Source: Candidatus Puniceispirillum sp.
Lineage (GTDB): Bacteria; Pseudomonadota; Alphaproteobacteria; Puniceispirillales; Puniceispirillaceae
Assembly (NCBI GenBank): GCA_028383305.1
Contig: JAOEVD010000004.1
Span: forward strand, 1 to 64,000
Direction: 5' to 3'
Length of the DNA stretch: 64,000 nucleotides
This document shows, piece by piece, positions 1-8,751 of this stretch (position 1 is the stretch's first letter; each line of letters starts with the position of its first letter). Below the pieces are notes generated by a model, which was given only the letters and a program-made list of their open reading frames with translations, made no database searches and was not told the origin of the DNA. Both the position numbers and the translations under genes were made by a program.

Positions 1-120
1 GGTGCGCTGGCGGCAGCTGGCTAGTCGCCTTGCGATTGCAGGCCGATCGCGACAAAAATTAAATCGACACAAACATCGCTTATTAACAAGACTTCTTGGT
101 CAAGGTCTGCTATTGGCTCA

Positions 121-142
121 TTACTCTAGTATTTTAGAGTAA
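121..142 (+). promoter_or_regulatory. Hairpin in the 5' leader of the cold-shock gene
   Basis: A perfect inverted repeat (TTACTCTA, 6-base loop, TAGAGTAA) lies about 70 bases before the cold-shock start codon. Cold-shock genes of this family usually have long structured leaders that control mRNA stability and translation with temperature. Placing the hairpin in the transcribed leader is inference, because I could not fix a promoter with confidence. The rest of positions 1-212 holds no gene that I can support. Confidence 0.45.
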
Positions 143-212
143 TGGTTAGCGGTACGGTTTCTTCAATGAACACAAGTTGCTTTCCTTCAACGATCGTTCA
201 TAGGAGAAAATT

Positions 213-419
213 ATGAGCACAGGAAAAGTTAAGTGGTTTAATCCACAAAAAGGTTTTGGTTTTATTGAGCCAGAAGACAAATCAACAGATGTATTCGTTC
301 ATATTACAGCTGTTCAAAATTCAGGCATGGACGGCTTGGCAGAAGACCAGATGGTTTCTTACGAGCTTGAGACCGGCCAGAATGGCAAAACTTCAGCGGT
401 TAATTTGAAGGCCCTTTAG
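213..419 (+). CDS. Cold-shock protein, CspA family
   Basis: A 68-residue single cold-shock domain, the full normal length for the family. Both nucleic-acid-binding motifs are visible: RNP1 as KGFGFI (residues 13-18) and RNP2 as VFVHI (27-31). Such proteins bind single-stranded RNA or DNA and act as RNA chaperones in the cytoplasm. A strong ribosome site (AGGAG, 202-206) sits 6 bases before ATG. The gene stands alone, with a structured leader in front and a clear hairpin terminator behind. Which paralogue (cspA, cspD and so on) it matches cannot be told from sequence alone. Confidence 0.96.
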   Translation: MSTGKVKWFNPQKGFGFIEPEDKSTDVFVHITAVQNSGMDGLAEDQMVSYELETGQNGKTSAVNLKAL

Positions 420-431
420 GGTTGTCAATCA

Positions 432-474
432 TGGGCATACAGGGCCGCAATTTTGCGCTTTGTATGCCCATTTT
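432..474 (+). terminator. Rho-independent terminator of the cold-shock gene
   Basis: A perfect 10-bp stem (TGGGCATACA pairing with TGTATGCCCA) starts 13 bases after the stop codon and is followed by TTTT. Confidence 0.8.
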
Positions 475-506
475 CCGTTTGAAGACCCAAAATCCAAAAA
501 CATCGA

Positions 507-1080
507 TCAATTCAGTCCAAGACTTGTATATCTTGGCGTGCTAAACGTAACGCGCTTTACCCCCCGGAATGATGGGTAATCATCGCCGCAAGCATAATGC
601 TGGGTCGCCCAATTATCCCGCATCACAACCGTTCCCGGCCGCCATTTCATCCCGCATTTGATATCGCGGGTTGTCGATGCGGCTATAGAGATGACGAAGC
701 CTGGCATCCGATTCATCGGCTGCCAGCTCGTTAATCGCTTCGGTAAAAGCTGCATTCACAAATCAGGTTTCAGCGCCCGACACTGGATGTTTTCGCAAAA
801 CAGGGTGGTTGGTGGCTTTTTCCCGATTGATGGTTTCAGCAAGGTCAGACGGGCGGTCATTTTGGCCGTTTTCATTGACAAAGGAAAACCCCTTTTGAAT
901 GGTATGGCGCGCCGTTAATCCGGTCAAAAATTGCCGCATTGGCGCTGACAGACCCTTGGCAACAGCAACCATATCAATCCATAGTGTGTCGCCGCCCACC
1001 GGCGGAATATGCACCCCATGAAGAATCGAGGCAAAATCGGCACTTAGCGTGATGCAACAGCGTCTCAGAAGGAATTGTCC
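507..1080 (-). pseudogene. Decayed TauD/TfdA-type 2-oxoglutarate dioxygenase
   Basis: Reading the minus strand from about 1080 gives pieces of a TauD/TfdA-family Fe(II)/2-oxoglutarate dioxygenase: ILHGVHIPPVGGDTLW, then a VNAAFTEAINELAADES-like stretch, then WRPGTVVMRDNWATQHYA holding the distal iron-binding His. An in-frame TGA (764-766 region) follows GAET just before FVN, and the last third is in another frame, with the shift near MRDEM/MKWRPG. The N-terminal third, with the conserved HxD iron ligands, is missing or scrambled. I infer a pseudogene. It lies directly downstream of the nucleosidase gene, with no sign of a mobile element. Confidence 0.8.
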
Positions 1081-1143
1081 GCGTCAATAGGCGGCGTTGG
1101 GCTCGGCTGGTGACCGCCCGTGGCAAAAAGCAATTTTCAGGAT

Positions 1144-1698
1144 TTATTGTTGCAGAATTTCAGCGCAAAAGAGCTTGGCACCAATCGCCAATTGCTGGCT
1201 CCAATCATGTGCGGCATCACCATCGGCATTGTCTGAAATAAATTTGAAACAGTGAAAATCAATCGCTTTTTGCTGGCATATTTTGGCAAGCGCATAGGCC
1301 TCCATGTCAACAAGATCGCTTGTCAATTCGGGTGGCGCGCTGACAAATTGATCGCCAGTGCCGCAGCTTAGCCCGCCAGTACCGGCAAGAATCTCAACAT
1401 CATCTTCAAATGGTGTTTGTCCAAGCGCAAAGCCCAAGGCGCGGACATCCATATCACGTTGCAAAAAGCGGGTTACCCGATGAAGGCCAGCAAGACCGGG
1501 GCGTAACGCACCTGCGCTGCCATAATTCACCACCTGTTTTGGTTGATGCATGGCGATCGCATCGCCAAGGGCAATTGCCGCATTTACCTTGCCAACACCG
1601 GTATAAACACTGGTCCACCCGGCGGCTATGTCGCGCGGAAGCTCATTTTCAAGTGCCACAATCAGAAGTGTTGTTTTTGGATCAAATCTAGTCATCAT
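1144..1698 (-). CDS. 5'-methylthioadenosine/S-adenosylhomocysteine nucleosidase-like protein
   Basis: A PNP/UDP phosphorylase-superfamily nucleosidase of 184 residues, shorter than the roughly 230 of E. coli MtnN. Family marks are VALENELP (14-21, catalytic Glu region), NYGSAG (58-63), VDMEAYA (130-136, ribose-binding Glu133) and SDNAD with the proton donor Asp156. It would split MTA or SAH to release adenine in the cytoplasm. It overlaps the end of apt by 11 bp, so the released adenine could be recycled to AMP by the neighbouring enzyme. Two ATGs are adjacent; an AAAGG site suits the second (1695) slightly better. Exact substrate is inferred. Confidence 0.8.
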   Translation of the reverse strand: MMTRFDPKTTLLIVALENELPRDIAAGWTSVYTGVGKVNAAIALGDAIAMHQPKQVVNYGSAGALRPGLAGLHRVTRFLQRDMDVRALGFALGQTPFEDDVEILAGTGGLSCGTGDQFVSAPPELTSDLVDMEAYALAKICQQKAIDFHCFKFISDNADGDAAHDWSQQLAIGAKLFCAEILQQ

Positions 1699-2218
1699 AC
1701 GCCTTTAGCGTGATAAGCGGCATATCCAACGCGGCGCGGCCGCCAAGCGCAACAAGTTCGATCACCACAGCACAGGCAGGAACAATAGCACCGCATGATT
1801 CAACCAAGGTTTTGGCAGCAATCATCGTTCCGCCAGTGGCAAGAAGATCATCAATGATCAGAACCGACCGGCCTTGGATGGGCGCATCTTGCTGGATTGT
1901 CAATTCGGCAGTGCCATATTCAAGATCATATCCAGCCCGCACCAGCTTACCGGGCAATTTCCCGGGTTTGCGAACCATCATTGACCCGATATTCAACCGC
2001 GATGCCAACAAAGTGGAGAACAGAAAACCGCGTGATTCAATGCCGGCAATCAAATCAATGTCAAAACCAGATAATTGCGCGGCAAATTGATCAACCGCCT
2101 TCGCCATGCCCTCCGCAGATGCCAATAGCGGGCTGATATCACGAAATAAAATGCCAGCTTTTGGAAAATCCGGATAGCTGGCGATACAATCACCAAAATC
2201 AATAGAACCGACTGACAC
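1688..2218 (-). CDS. apt: Adenine phosphoribosyltransferase
   Basis: Converts adenine and PRPP to AMP (purine salvage). The PRPP-binding loop VLIIDDLLATGGT (119-131) and the RKPGKLP segment (83-89) are typical. I start at GTG 2218 because a GGGAG site lies 7 bases upstream and the product then has the usual length (176 residues), opening just before the conserved YPDFPKAGILFRDI. A longer reading to 2311 adds 31 residues with no family similarity. The downstream nucleosidase overlaps it, which suggests co-transcription as an adenine-recovery pair. Confidence 0.93.
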   Translation of the reverse strand: MSVGSIDFGDCIASYPDFPKAGILFRDISPLLASAEGMAKAVDQFAAQLSGFDIDLIAGIESRGFLFSTLLASRLNIGSMMVRKPGKLPGKLVRAGYDLEYGTAELTIQQDAPIQGRSVLIIDDLLATGGTMIAAKTLVESCGAIVPACAVVIELVALGGRAALDMPLITLKAYDD

Positions 2219-2527
2219 CCCAAAACTCCCATAATAAAACCGGTATTTCCAGTATTTGCGACATAAACAATTTTGCAACATTGCGCAAGAATTGATCAAT
2301 CGGTGCGCCAAGCTTTGCGCCCTGATCGTGATATTTTCGGTAAGACCCTAACCACCAAAACCCGCAATTATCCAAACATCCGCAATTATGATGAATCCCA
2401 ATTGCCGTTGGGGATGATCACAATCACCCTTCGCGCAACCGCGCCATGGCCATCTATTTATGAAAGTTGTTTGCCGTTGCTGCTTGGGCGCGTTAGATTG
2501 CAGTGGTGATCACTTTCGGATTAAATC
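2219..2527. other. Divergent intergenic region between apt and the rhomboid gene
   Basis: Apart from the weak apt promoter candidate, I see no gene or hairpin here. A plus-strand reading frame at 2273-2509 has no recognisable features and poor composition. The region probably holds promoters for the two divergent genes. Confidence 0.5.
2251..2278 (-). promoter_or_regulatory. Candidate promoter for apt
   Basis: On the minus strand a TTGCAA (2273-2278) and an AATACT (2251-2256) are 16 bases apart. They match the -35 and -10 consensus at 4 of 6 positions each, about 33 bases before the chosen GTG start. Weak evidence. Confidence 0.25.
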
Positions 2528-3373
2528 ATGTTTTTCTTTCCACTTTTTGATGAAAATGCCACGAGCCGAAGGCCGTTTATCGTATGGTTGATGATCGCCG
2601 CCTGTGTTTTTGCCTTTTTTTGGCAGTTATCGCTTGATGGCATTGCCGCCGAAGTGGCGATTTACCAATTCGGCTTTGTACCGGCAATTGTGTTTCAAGG
2701 TGAAACGCTTCCCGCCGAATTTATCATTGTTCCAAGTTGGGCAACCTTTATCACTTCGATGTTTTTGCATGGTGGCTGGCTACATCTTGGTGGCAACATG
2801 CTGTATTTATGGATTTTTGGTGACAATGTCGAAGATTCAATGGGGCGTGGCCGCTTTCTTGTTTTCTATTTGTTATGTGGCGCATGCGCGGCATTGGCGC
2901 AAGGCCTGATCGACCCGTCATCGCAAGTGCCAATGGTTGGCGCATCAGGCGGTATTGCCGGTGTTTTGGGCGCTTATTTGATGCTTCACCCAAAGGCAGC
3001 GGTGCGCTGTCTTTTCATCGTGATTGTGTTTTTCCGCTTCATCAATCTGCCTGCATGGCTGGTTCTTGGCGGCTGGATTGGTCTTCAATTTGCCGCAGCG
3101 CCACAATCGTTTAGCGGTGATGGCGGCGGGGTTGCCTATATCGCGCACATTGGCGGCTTTTTGGCAGGTCTGGCACTAATCCCATTTTTCAAGAAAAGTC
3201 ACATATCGCTATTTGACCGCGGCCAACCAGCAAAAACATGGACAGGACGACCGATCAGCTTTGACGAGATGAAACAAGACGCTCGCAAACGATTTCGCCG
3301 TAACACAAACCAATCTATGCGAAGCTCAATCCCATCATCAAAACCCGGCCGGCCAAAAGGCCCTTGGGGTTAA
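2528..3373 (+). CDS. Rhomboid-family intramembrane serine protease
   Basis: A 281-residue polytopic membrane protein. The catalytic pair is Ser140 in GASGG and His207 in AHIGGF. The conserved HLGGN (86-90) near the start of TM2 supplies the oxyanion-side Asn90. About six hydrophobic helices fill residues 17-220. The last 60 residues are basic and hydrophilic, probably a cytoplasmic tail. Rhomboids cut transmembrane substrates within the bilayer; the substrate here is unknown. There is no clear Shine-Dalgarno sequence, so the start rests on the fit of the N-terminus to related proteins. It faces the cinA-like gene tail to tail. Confidence 0.93.
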   Translation: MFFFPLFDENATSRRPFIVWLMIAACVFAFFWQLSLDGIAAEVAIYQFGFVPAIVFQGETLPAEFIIVPSWATFITSMFLHGGWLHLGGNMLYLWIFGDNVEDSMGRGRFLVFYLLCGACAALAQGLIDPSSQVPMVGASGGIAGVLGAYLMLHPKAAVRCLFIVIVFFRFINLPAWLVLGGWIGLQFAAAPQSFSGDGGGVAYIAHIGGFLAGLALIPFFKKSHISLFDRGQPAKTWTGRPISFDEMKQDARKRFRRNTNQSMRSSIPSSKPGRPKGPWG

Positions 3374-3436
3374 GTCTTTTCGGGCATGGGGGGTTTGGTC
3401 ATTGCGGTGAAACGTCATGACGGCCTTGGGCATTTC

Positions 3437-4216
3437 CTAATCTGCCAGCGTACCATCAGCATTGACGATATTCGCATCTGCACCAAAGGTGCGCACTTCA
3501 GCCTCAACTGTTCTTGCCGCGCTGGTGGTCACCGCAGCATCAAGCCCGCTAACTACAATCGCCGTGCCGAATTGGCCGGGCTTCATCCATGGATAGCTGC
3601 CAATGCTAACCCCATCATGGCGCGCCTCGACATCGGCAAGAATGGTGGCGATATTGCCCTCACCGGTTGAACATTGAACCGTAATCCGTGTCATCACAAC
3701 ACCGCCGGGCAATTTATGTTTTAATCCTTCAAACATGGCCTGCAAGATGGTTGGTACCCCGGGCAGAACATGAACATTGCCAATGATATAGCCTGGGGCT
3801 GCCGATAATGGGTTATCAATCAATGCGGCCGTATCTGGAATATCAGCCATTTTTTGACGTGCGGCGTTAAATTCCAGATCGGTATTGGCATAATGGGCAA
3901 TGAGCCGACGTTCGGCCTCTGGATGGCGGATCACCGGCACATTAAACGCGGCAGCCACGGCATCGGTTGTGATATCATCATGCGTTGGCCCAATACCGCC
4001 ACTGGTAAAGACCAGATCATAGGTTTTTGACAATGTTTGAACCGTATCAATGATGGTCTGTTTTTTATCGGCAATAACCCGCGCCTCGCCAAGCTGTATC
4101 CCCTGCGCGCCAAGCTGTTCGGCAAGCCAGCCAATATTTTTGTCTTTGGTGCGGCCAGACAGGATTTCATCACCAATCACAATAATGGCGGCGGTAGGAT
4201 TCGCAGAAGATGACAT
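3437..4216 (-). CDS. CinA N-terminal-domain protein (molybdopterin-binding/MoaB fold)
   Basis: A 259-residue stand-alone version of the MoCF/MoaB-like domain found at the N-terminus of CinA. It shows IGDEILSGRTKDKN (14-27) and FTSGGIGPTHDDIT (70-83), the two signature loops of the family. The C-terminal nicotinamide-mononucleotide deamidase domain of full CinA is absent. COG1058 proteins have been linked to ADP-ribose pyrophosphatase activity; that role here is inference. An AAGG site lies 9 bases before ATG. It is transcribed divergently from map, an arrangement I associate with alphaproteobacteria. Confidence 0.88.
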   Translation of the reverse strand: MSSSANPTAAIIVIGDEILSGRTKDKNIGWLAEQLGAQGIQLGEARVIADKKQTIIDTVQTLSKTYDLVFTSGGIGPTHDDITTDAVAAAFNVPVIRHPEAERRLIAHYANTDLEFNAARQKMADIPDTAALIDNPLSAAPGYIIGNVHVLPGVPTILQAMFEGLKHKLPGGVVMTRITVQCSTGEGNIATILADVEARHDGVSIGSYPWMKPGQFGTAIVVSGLDAAVTTSAARTVEAEVRTFGADANIVNADGTLAD

Positions 4217-4423
4217 GAGTGAAAACCTTGAATATGCGGATCAATGAAGATGGCAGACTTTGCTGAAATTTAACCAAACTGTCAAATGACTTGATGCGTC
4301 AATGCCCCGATCAACCGCAAGAATTACAGTTTATAGGTTTCGCGATTGGCAAAATATGCTATCCCAGCGGCATTACATCATTCAAAAAGACAAGGCGCGC
4401 TTTGACCTGCCGCCGCCATAGAG

Positions 4424-5221
4424 ATGACAATGCGAAGCGAAACAGTGATACGACATGATGCCGAAGGCTTTGCTGGCATGCATAAAGCAGGCCGCCTTGC
4501 CGCCGAAGTGCTGGACATGATCACCCCGCATGTGATTGCCGGTGCCAGCACCGAACATCTCGATCGTTTATGTCATGACTATATTCTGGCGCATGGTGCC
4601 ACCCCCGCGCCGCTGAATTATAAAGGTTTTCCGAAATCGACCTGCATTTCGCTTAATCATGTTGTTTGTCACGGAATCCCTGGGCCAAAAACACTTCGTG
4701 ACGGTGATATTCTGAATATCGACATTACTGTCATTCTTGATAGCTGGTACGGCGATACATCGCGCATGTTCTATGTTGGCGCGCCGTCGATCAAAGCCAA
4801 GCGCCTAACCGAAGTAACCTATGATTGCCTGATGCGCGGCATCGCAGCAGCGCGTGCTGGAAACACGCTTGGCGATATTGGCCATGCAATCCAGTCCTAT
4901 GCCGAATCCTGCCGCTTTTCGGTGGTTCGTGACTTTACCGGCCATGGTCTTGGACAGGTATTTCACACCGCCCCTACGGTTTTGCATTATGGCGAAGCCG
5001 GCAGCGGCATGGTTCTTGAACCTGGGATGATTTTCACCATCGAGCCAATGATCAATGCTGGTCGGTCGGAAACCAAAATTCTGCATGATGGCTGGACGGT
5101 GGTAACGCGCGATAAAAGCCTGTCTGCCCAATTTGAACATTCCATTGGCGTCACCGATGGCGATGCTGAAATATTCACGCTTTCGCCGGCTGGTTTCACC
5201 CTGCCGCCCTGTAACGGCTAG
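4424..5221 (+). CDS. map: Methionine aminopeptidase, type I
   Basis: Removes the N-terminal Met from new proteins. All five dimetal ligands can be counted: Asp100, Asp111, His174, Glu207 and Glu238, with substrate His83 in CHGIP. Spacing matches the E. coli enzyme with a 3-residue offset. Length of 265 is normal. A second ATG two codons on could also be the start, and no strong ribosome site separates them. The damaged radC follows on the same strand 73 bases later. Confidence 0.95.
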   Translation: MTMRSETVIRHDAEGFAGMHKAGRLAAEVLDMITPHVIAGASTEHLDRLCHDYILAHGATPAPLNYKGFPKSTCISLNHVVCHGIPGPKTLRDGDILNIDITVILDSWYGDTSRMFYVGAPSIKAKRLTEVTYDCLMRGIAAARAGNTLGDIGHAIQSYAESCRFSVVRDFTGHGLGQVFHTAPTVLHYGEAGSGMVLEPGMIFTIEPMINAGRSETKILHDGWTVVTRDKSLSAQFEHSIGVTDGDAEIFTLSPAGFTLPPCNG

Positions 5222-5294
5222 CAAGCGGCCAGTTAAATTTCAAAAAGAACTGCGGTTAACCAACTTTTAATCCGTTTGGGTTGTCTGTTTGGAT

Positions 5295-6008
5295 ATGACC
5301 AAACCTTCATCAAATTTGGGCAAACGCGCCACGCCAGCTGATCATGCCAAGGGACACCGCGCCCGCATGCGCGGTAAATTGCTTGAAAAAGGTAGCGCCG
5401 CCCTTACTGAATTAGAAATTTTGGAAATGCTGCTGTAAGCTGGCGCACCGCGTGGCGACAACAAGCCTTTGGCCAACCGGCTGATCAAAATATTCAAAAG
5501 CCTGTCGGCGGTTCTGCGTGCCAGCCCTGATGATCTTCGTCCAATCAGGGATATGGGCGATGCCGCAATTGCCGCGGTGAAAATTGCTGAAGCCGCCGGT
5601 CTCCAGATCAGCCATTCACGCGTCAAGGGAAAACCGGTTTTGACGCATTGGATGGAAGTTCAAGATTATTACATCAGCAAACTGGCACATGAACCAATCA
5701 AATCTGTGATGATCTTATGCCTTGATAGCCAAAACCGTTTGATTGCCGATGAGACGGTTTCACGCGGAACGGTTAATCAAACCTCGGTCTATCCGCGCGA
5801 AATCGTTAATCTCGCGCTCCGGCATTTCGTCCATGAGGTTATCATTGTGCATAATCATCCGGGCGCAGAAACCAAGCCTTCACGCGCCGATATCGAAGTG
5901 ACAAAAGACATTAAAAAGGCATTGGCGGTGATGGGCGTTGCGCTTCATGATCATCTGATCGTTGCTGGCACGAGCTGCGTCGGTTTTAAAAGTCTTGGCC
6001 ATCTGTAA
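5295..6008 (+). pseudogene. radC: radC (UPF0758, JAB/MPN domain) interrupted by an in-frame stop codon
   Basis: From ATG 5295 the frame encodes the usual RadC N-terminus (GHRARMRGKLLEKG) up to EILEMLL. It then hits TAA at 5436-5438 (codon 48), where relatives typically have Tyr in LLY before PRGDxKPLA. The same frame then runs open to 6008 and keeps the complete JAB metal-binding site: a Glu-containing region, HNHPG, and SxAD. The rest looks undamaged, with no frameshift. It could be a recent nonsense mutation, a sequence error, or a gene re-initiating at TTG 5469. RadC proteins are JAMM-family proteins of unclear function. Confidence 0.85.
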
Positions 6009-6038
6009 AATCATGGCTTTATCGCGGCAAAGCGGTGC

Positions 6039-6224
6039 TTAGCGATCGTCCGATATTTTTTTGGCGGCTTTGCGGGTTAATTCACCCGCTTTCCGGCTTG
6101 CCCGAAGCAATGATGACCGCGCCGCATCAAGCGCCTTACCGGCCACTTCGCCAGCCTTCTTCTGCACGGCAGGATTTTGCGCAACACGCATCAAAGCGGC
6201 AACAACCAATCGGCGAATCAGCAT
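6039..6224 (-). CDS. Small Ala/Lys/Arg-rich hypothetical protein
   Basis: A 61-residue basic protein that I do not recognise. A hydrophobic N-terminus (MLIRRLVVAALM) is followed by a helical Ala/Lys/Arg-rich segment with periodic charges, ending KKISDDR, so an amphipathic or coiled helix is likely. A GGGGG ribosome site lies 7 bases before ATG 6224, which favours this start over one 27 bases upstream. It lies between radC and purB, divergent from purB. The good ribosome site supports a real gene; function unknown. Confidence 0.6.
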   Translation of the reverse strand: MLIRRLVVAALMRVAQNPAVQKKAGEVAGKALDAARSSLLRASRKAGELTRKAAKKISDDR

Positions 6225-6330
6225 GTAGATGCCCCCTTGCAAAATAGCCACAATGGCTAGTTATGCGCTGGCTTTTTGCGCATCTCAATGTTACAACCAA
6301 CCTTCATTTAACGCAAAAGGTATTAGAGTT

Positions 6331-7623
6331 ATGATCCCGCGATATTCCCGACCGGAAATGAGCGCCATCTGGTCTGAGGAAAGCAAGTTCCAGATTTGGT
6401 TTGAAATCGAAGCACATGCTTGTGACGCACAGGCAAAATTGGGGGTTATCCCTGCATCGGCAGCCGCCATAATTTGGGAAAAAGGCGCCTTTGACATTGA
6501 CCGAATCAACGAGATCGAGCGCGAAACCAAACATGATGTGATCGCATTCCTGACCAATCTGGCCGAATATATTGGCAAAGATGCGCGCTTTGTTCATCAG
6601 GGCATGACCTCATCTGACGTTCTTGACACCACCTTGTCGGTGCAGATGGCGCGGGCAAGTGATCTGCTGATTGAGGAAATTGACCGGTTGCTTGCCGGAC
6701 TGAAAAAACGCGCCTTTGAGCATAAGCGCACGCCGACCATTGGCCGCAGTCATGGCATCCATGCCGAACCCGTTACCTTTGGGTTGAAACTGGCCGGTTT
6801 TTACGCCGAATTTAGCCGCTGCCGTGAACGGCTTGTCAACGCCAAACGCGAAATCGCCACTTGTGCCATTTCAGGTGCGGTTGGCACATTTGCGCATATT
6901 GATCCGGCGGTCGAAGCCCATGTTGCCGACAAGATGGGGCTGACGATTGAGCCCGTGTCAACGCAGGTGATTCCGCGTGATCGTCATGCCATGTTCTTTG
7001 CCGTGCTTGGCGTTGTGGCAAGTTCGGTTGAACGGCTTGCAACCGAAATCAGGCACCTTCAGCGCACCGAAGTGCGTGAGGCTGAAGAATTTTTCTCGGC
7101 TGGCCAAAAAGGGTCATCAGCCATGCCACATAAGCGCAATCCAGTTCTGACCGAGAATTTGACGGGTATTGCCCGCATTGTTCGCGCTGCGGTTGTGCCT
7201 GCATTGGAAAATGTGGCGCTATGGCATGAGCGCGATATCTCGCATTCATCGGTTGAGCGTGTTTTCGCCCCTGACGCCACCATCGGGCTTGATTTTGCGC
7301 TTCATCGTCTGGCTGGCGTGATTGAAAATCTGTTGATCTATCCTGAAACAATGCAGGCTAATCTCGACAAGCTTGGCGGACTCGTTCATTCACAGCAGGT
7401 ATTGCTAGCGCTCACGCAAAAAGGGGTCAGCCGCGAGGATTCCTATGTCTATGTTCAGCGCAATGCGATGAAAATCTGGGCCGAGGGCGGCAGCTATCTT
7501 GATAAGTTGAAAGCCGATGAAGATGTGGCGTCAAAACTGACAAGCAGCGAGCTTGACGCGCTTTTCGATCTTGAACAGCATTTCCGCCATGTCGACACAA
7601 TCTTTGATCGGGTTTTCGGCTAA
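6331..7623 (+). CDS. purB: Adenylosuccinate lyase
   Basis: Cleaves SAICAR to AICAR and adenylosuccinate to AMP, both releasing fumarate. The family signature [10 protein letters not shown] (262-271) contains the catalytic loop Ser263, and GRSHG (138-142) contains His141. Length of 430 is standard. ATG 6331 begins [10 protein letters not shown], the usual N-terminus; longer readings add 34 unrelated residues. It opens a same-strand run purB-purC-purS-purQ-purL-bolA-grxD, so purine genes for five pathway proteins are clustered. Confidence 0.97.
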   Translation: MIPRYSRPEMSAIWSEESKFQIWFEIEAHACDAQAKLGVIPASAAAIIWEKGAFDIDRINEIERETKHDVIAFLTNLAEYIGKDARFVHQGMTSSDVLDTTLSVQMARASDLLIEEIDRLLAGLKKRAFEHKRTPTIGRSHGIHAEPVTFGLKLAGFYAEFSRCRERLVNAKREIATCAISGAVGTFAHIDPAVEAHVADKMGLTIEPVSTQVIPRDRHAMFFAVLGVVASSVERLATEIRHLQRTEVREAEEFFSAGQKGSSAMPHKRNPVLTENLTGIARIVRAAVVPALENVALWHERDISHSSVERVFAPDATIGLDFALHRLAGVIENLLIYPETMQANLDKLGGLVHSQQVLLALTQKGVSREDSYVYVQRNAMKIWAEGGSYLDKLKADEDVASKLTSSELDALFDLEQHFRHVDTIFDRVFG

Positions 7624-7669
7624 TTCATTAAAATTAGGCCATGATCTGGCCCAAACCAGGGTTCACAAC

Positions 7670-8407
7670 ATGACACAAAAGACACCGCTCTATGAAGGCA
7701 AGGCCAAAGTGATTTTTGAAGGCCCCGAAGATGGCACGCTGATTCAGCATTTCAAAGATGATGCAACCGCCTTTAACGCGCAGAAAAAAGACGTGATTTC
7801 GGGCAAGGGCATTTTAAACAATTATATCAGTGAACATATCATGATGGCCGTTGGCGAGCTTGGCATTCCCAACCATTTCATCAGCCGCATCAGTGATCGT
7901 GAACAGCTGATCCGCAAATTGGAAATCATTCCGGTTGAGGTGGTGGTTCGCAATGTTGCTGCCGGATCCATCTGCCCGCGTCTTGGGCTTGAAGAAGGGT
8001 CAATACTAAACAACACCCTTGTTGAATTTTGCCTGAAAGACGACAGCCTTGGTGATCCGATTATTGCACCAGAGCATATTTTCACTTTTGACTGGGCCAC
8101 ACCGGAAGAGCTGGAAATCATTGTCGAAGACACATTGCGCATTAATGACTTTCTGACCGGCCTATTTCTTGGAATTGGCGTCCGGCTGATTGATTTCAAG
8201 CTAGAATTTGGACGTTATGACACGGAAGATGGCATTGAAATCATGCTTGCTGATGAAATCAGCCCTGATAATTGTCGCCTTTGGGATGCCGAAACCAACG
8301 AGAAAATGGATAAAGACCGGTTTCGCCGCGATTTGGGCGGACTTGTCAAAGCCTATCAGGAAATTGCACGGCGCCTTGGTGTCAAGGTGCCGCAAATCGA
8401 CTCGTAA
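7670..8407 (+). CDS. purC: Phosphoribosylaminoimidazole-succinocarboxamide synthase
   Basis: SAICAR synthetase: ATP-dependent joining of CAIR and aspartate. [11 protein letters not shown] near the N-terminus (7-17) and the conserved [12 protein letters not shown] segment are diagnostic. I start at ATG 7670, giving 245 residues, because [11 protein letters not shown] is the family N-terminus and AGGG lies 9 bases upstream. It follows purB by 46 bases, and its product is the substrate of PurB. Confidence 0.97.
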   Translation: MTQKTPLYEGKAKVIFEGPEDGTLIQHFKDDATAFNAQKKDVISGKGILNNYISEHIMMAVGELGIPNHFISRISDREQLIRKLEIIPVEVVVRNVAAGSICPRLGLEEGSILNNTLVEFCLKDDSLGDPIIAPEHIFTFDWATPEELEIIVEDTLRINDFLTGLFLGIGVRLIDFKLEFGRYDTEDGIEIMLADEISPDNCRLWDAETNEKMDKDRFRRDLGGLVKAYQEIARRLGVKVPQIDS

Positions 8408-8453
8408 ATGGCGACCGCGCCATGCATAGACCACAACAATAAAGGGCATAAAG

Positions 8454-8702
8454 ATGCAAGCCATTGTAAATATATCACTAAAAGAAGGTGTTCTTGATCC
8501 GCAAGGTCGGGCAATCTCGCATTCACTCAATGATCTTGGCTTTAACGAGGTAGGTGATGTGCGGGTTGGAAAGCAAATTCTGCTTGAAATCGACGAAACC
8601 GATCCGGCTCGGCTTCGCCAGCGCGTTGCCCGCATGTGCGAAACATTGCTGTCAAACACCGTGATTGAGGATTATTCAATCGAGATCCCAGACGAACAAT
8701 AG
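8454..8702 (+). CDS. purS: Phosphoribosylformylglycinamidine synthase, PurS subunit
   Basis: An 82-residue small subunit that bridges PurQ and PurL in the three-part FGAM synthase. The pattern GVLDPQGRAISHSLNDLGF, a later VRVGK, and the acidic end are typical. Its presence fits the short PurL downstream, since the long single-chain PurL needs neither PurS nor a separate PurQ. It lies 46 bases after purC and 49 before purQ. Confidence 0.96.
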   Translation: MQAIVNISLKEGVLDPQGRAISHSLNDLGFNEVGDVRVGKQILLEIDETDPARLRQRVARMCETLLSNTVIEDYSIEIPDEQ

Positions 8703-8751
8703 ATTTGGATGTATCACCGCGTCACCCCTAACCAGTAATGCGAAAAAGACC

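Noticed and set aside
1-24. GALAAAG followed by TAG as the tail of an upstream gene
   Set aside because: Only seven codons are visible at the window edge, too few to support.
2273-2509. 78-residue frame between apt and the rhomboid gene
   Set aside because: No ribosome site, unlikely composition, lies across the probable apt promoter.
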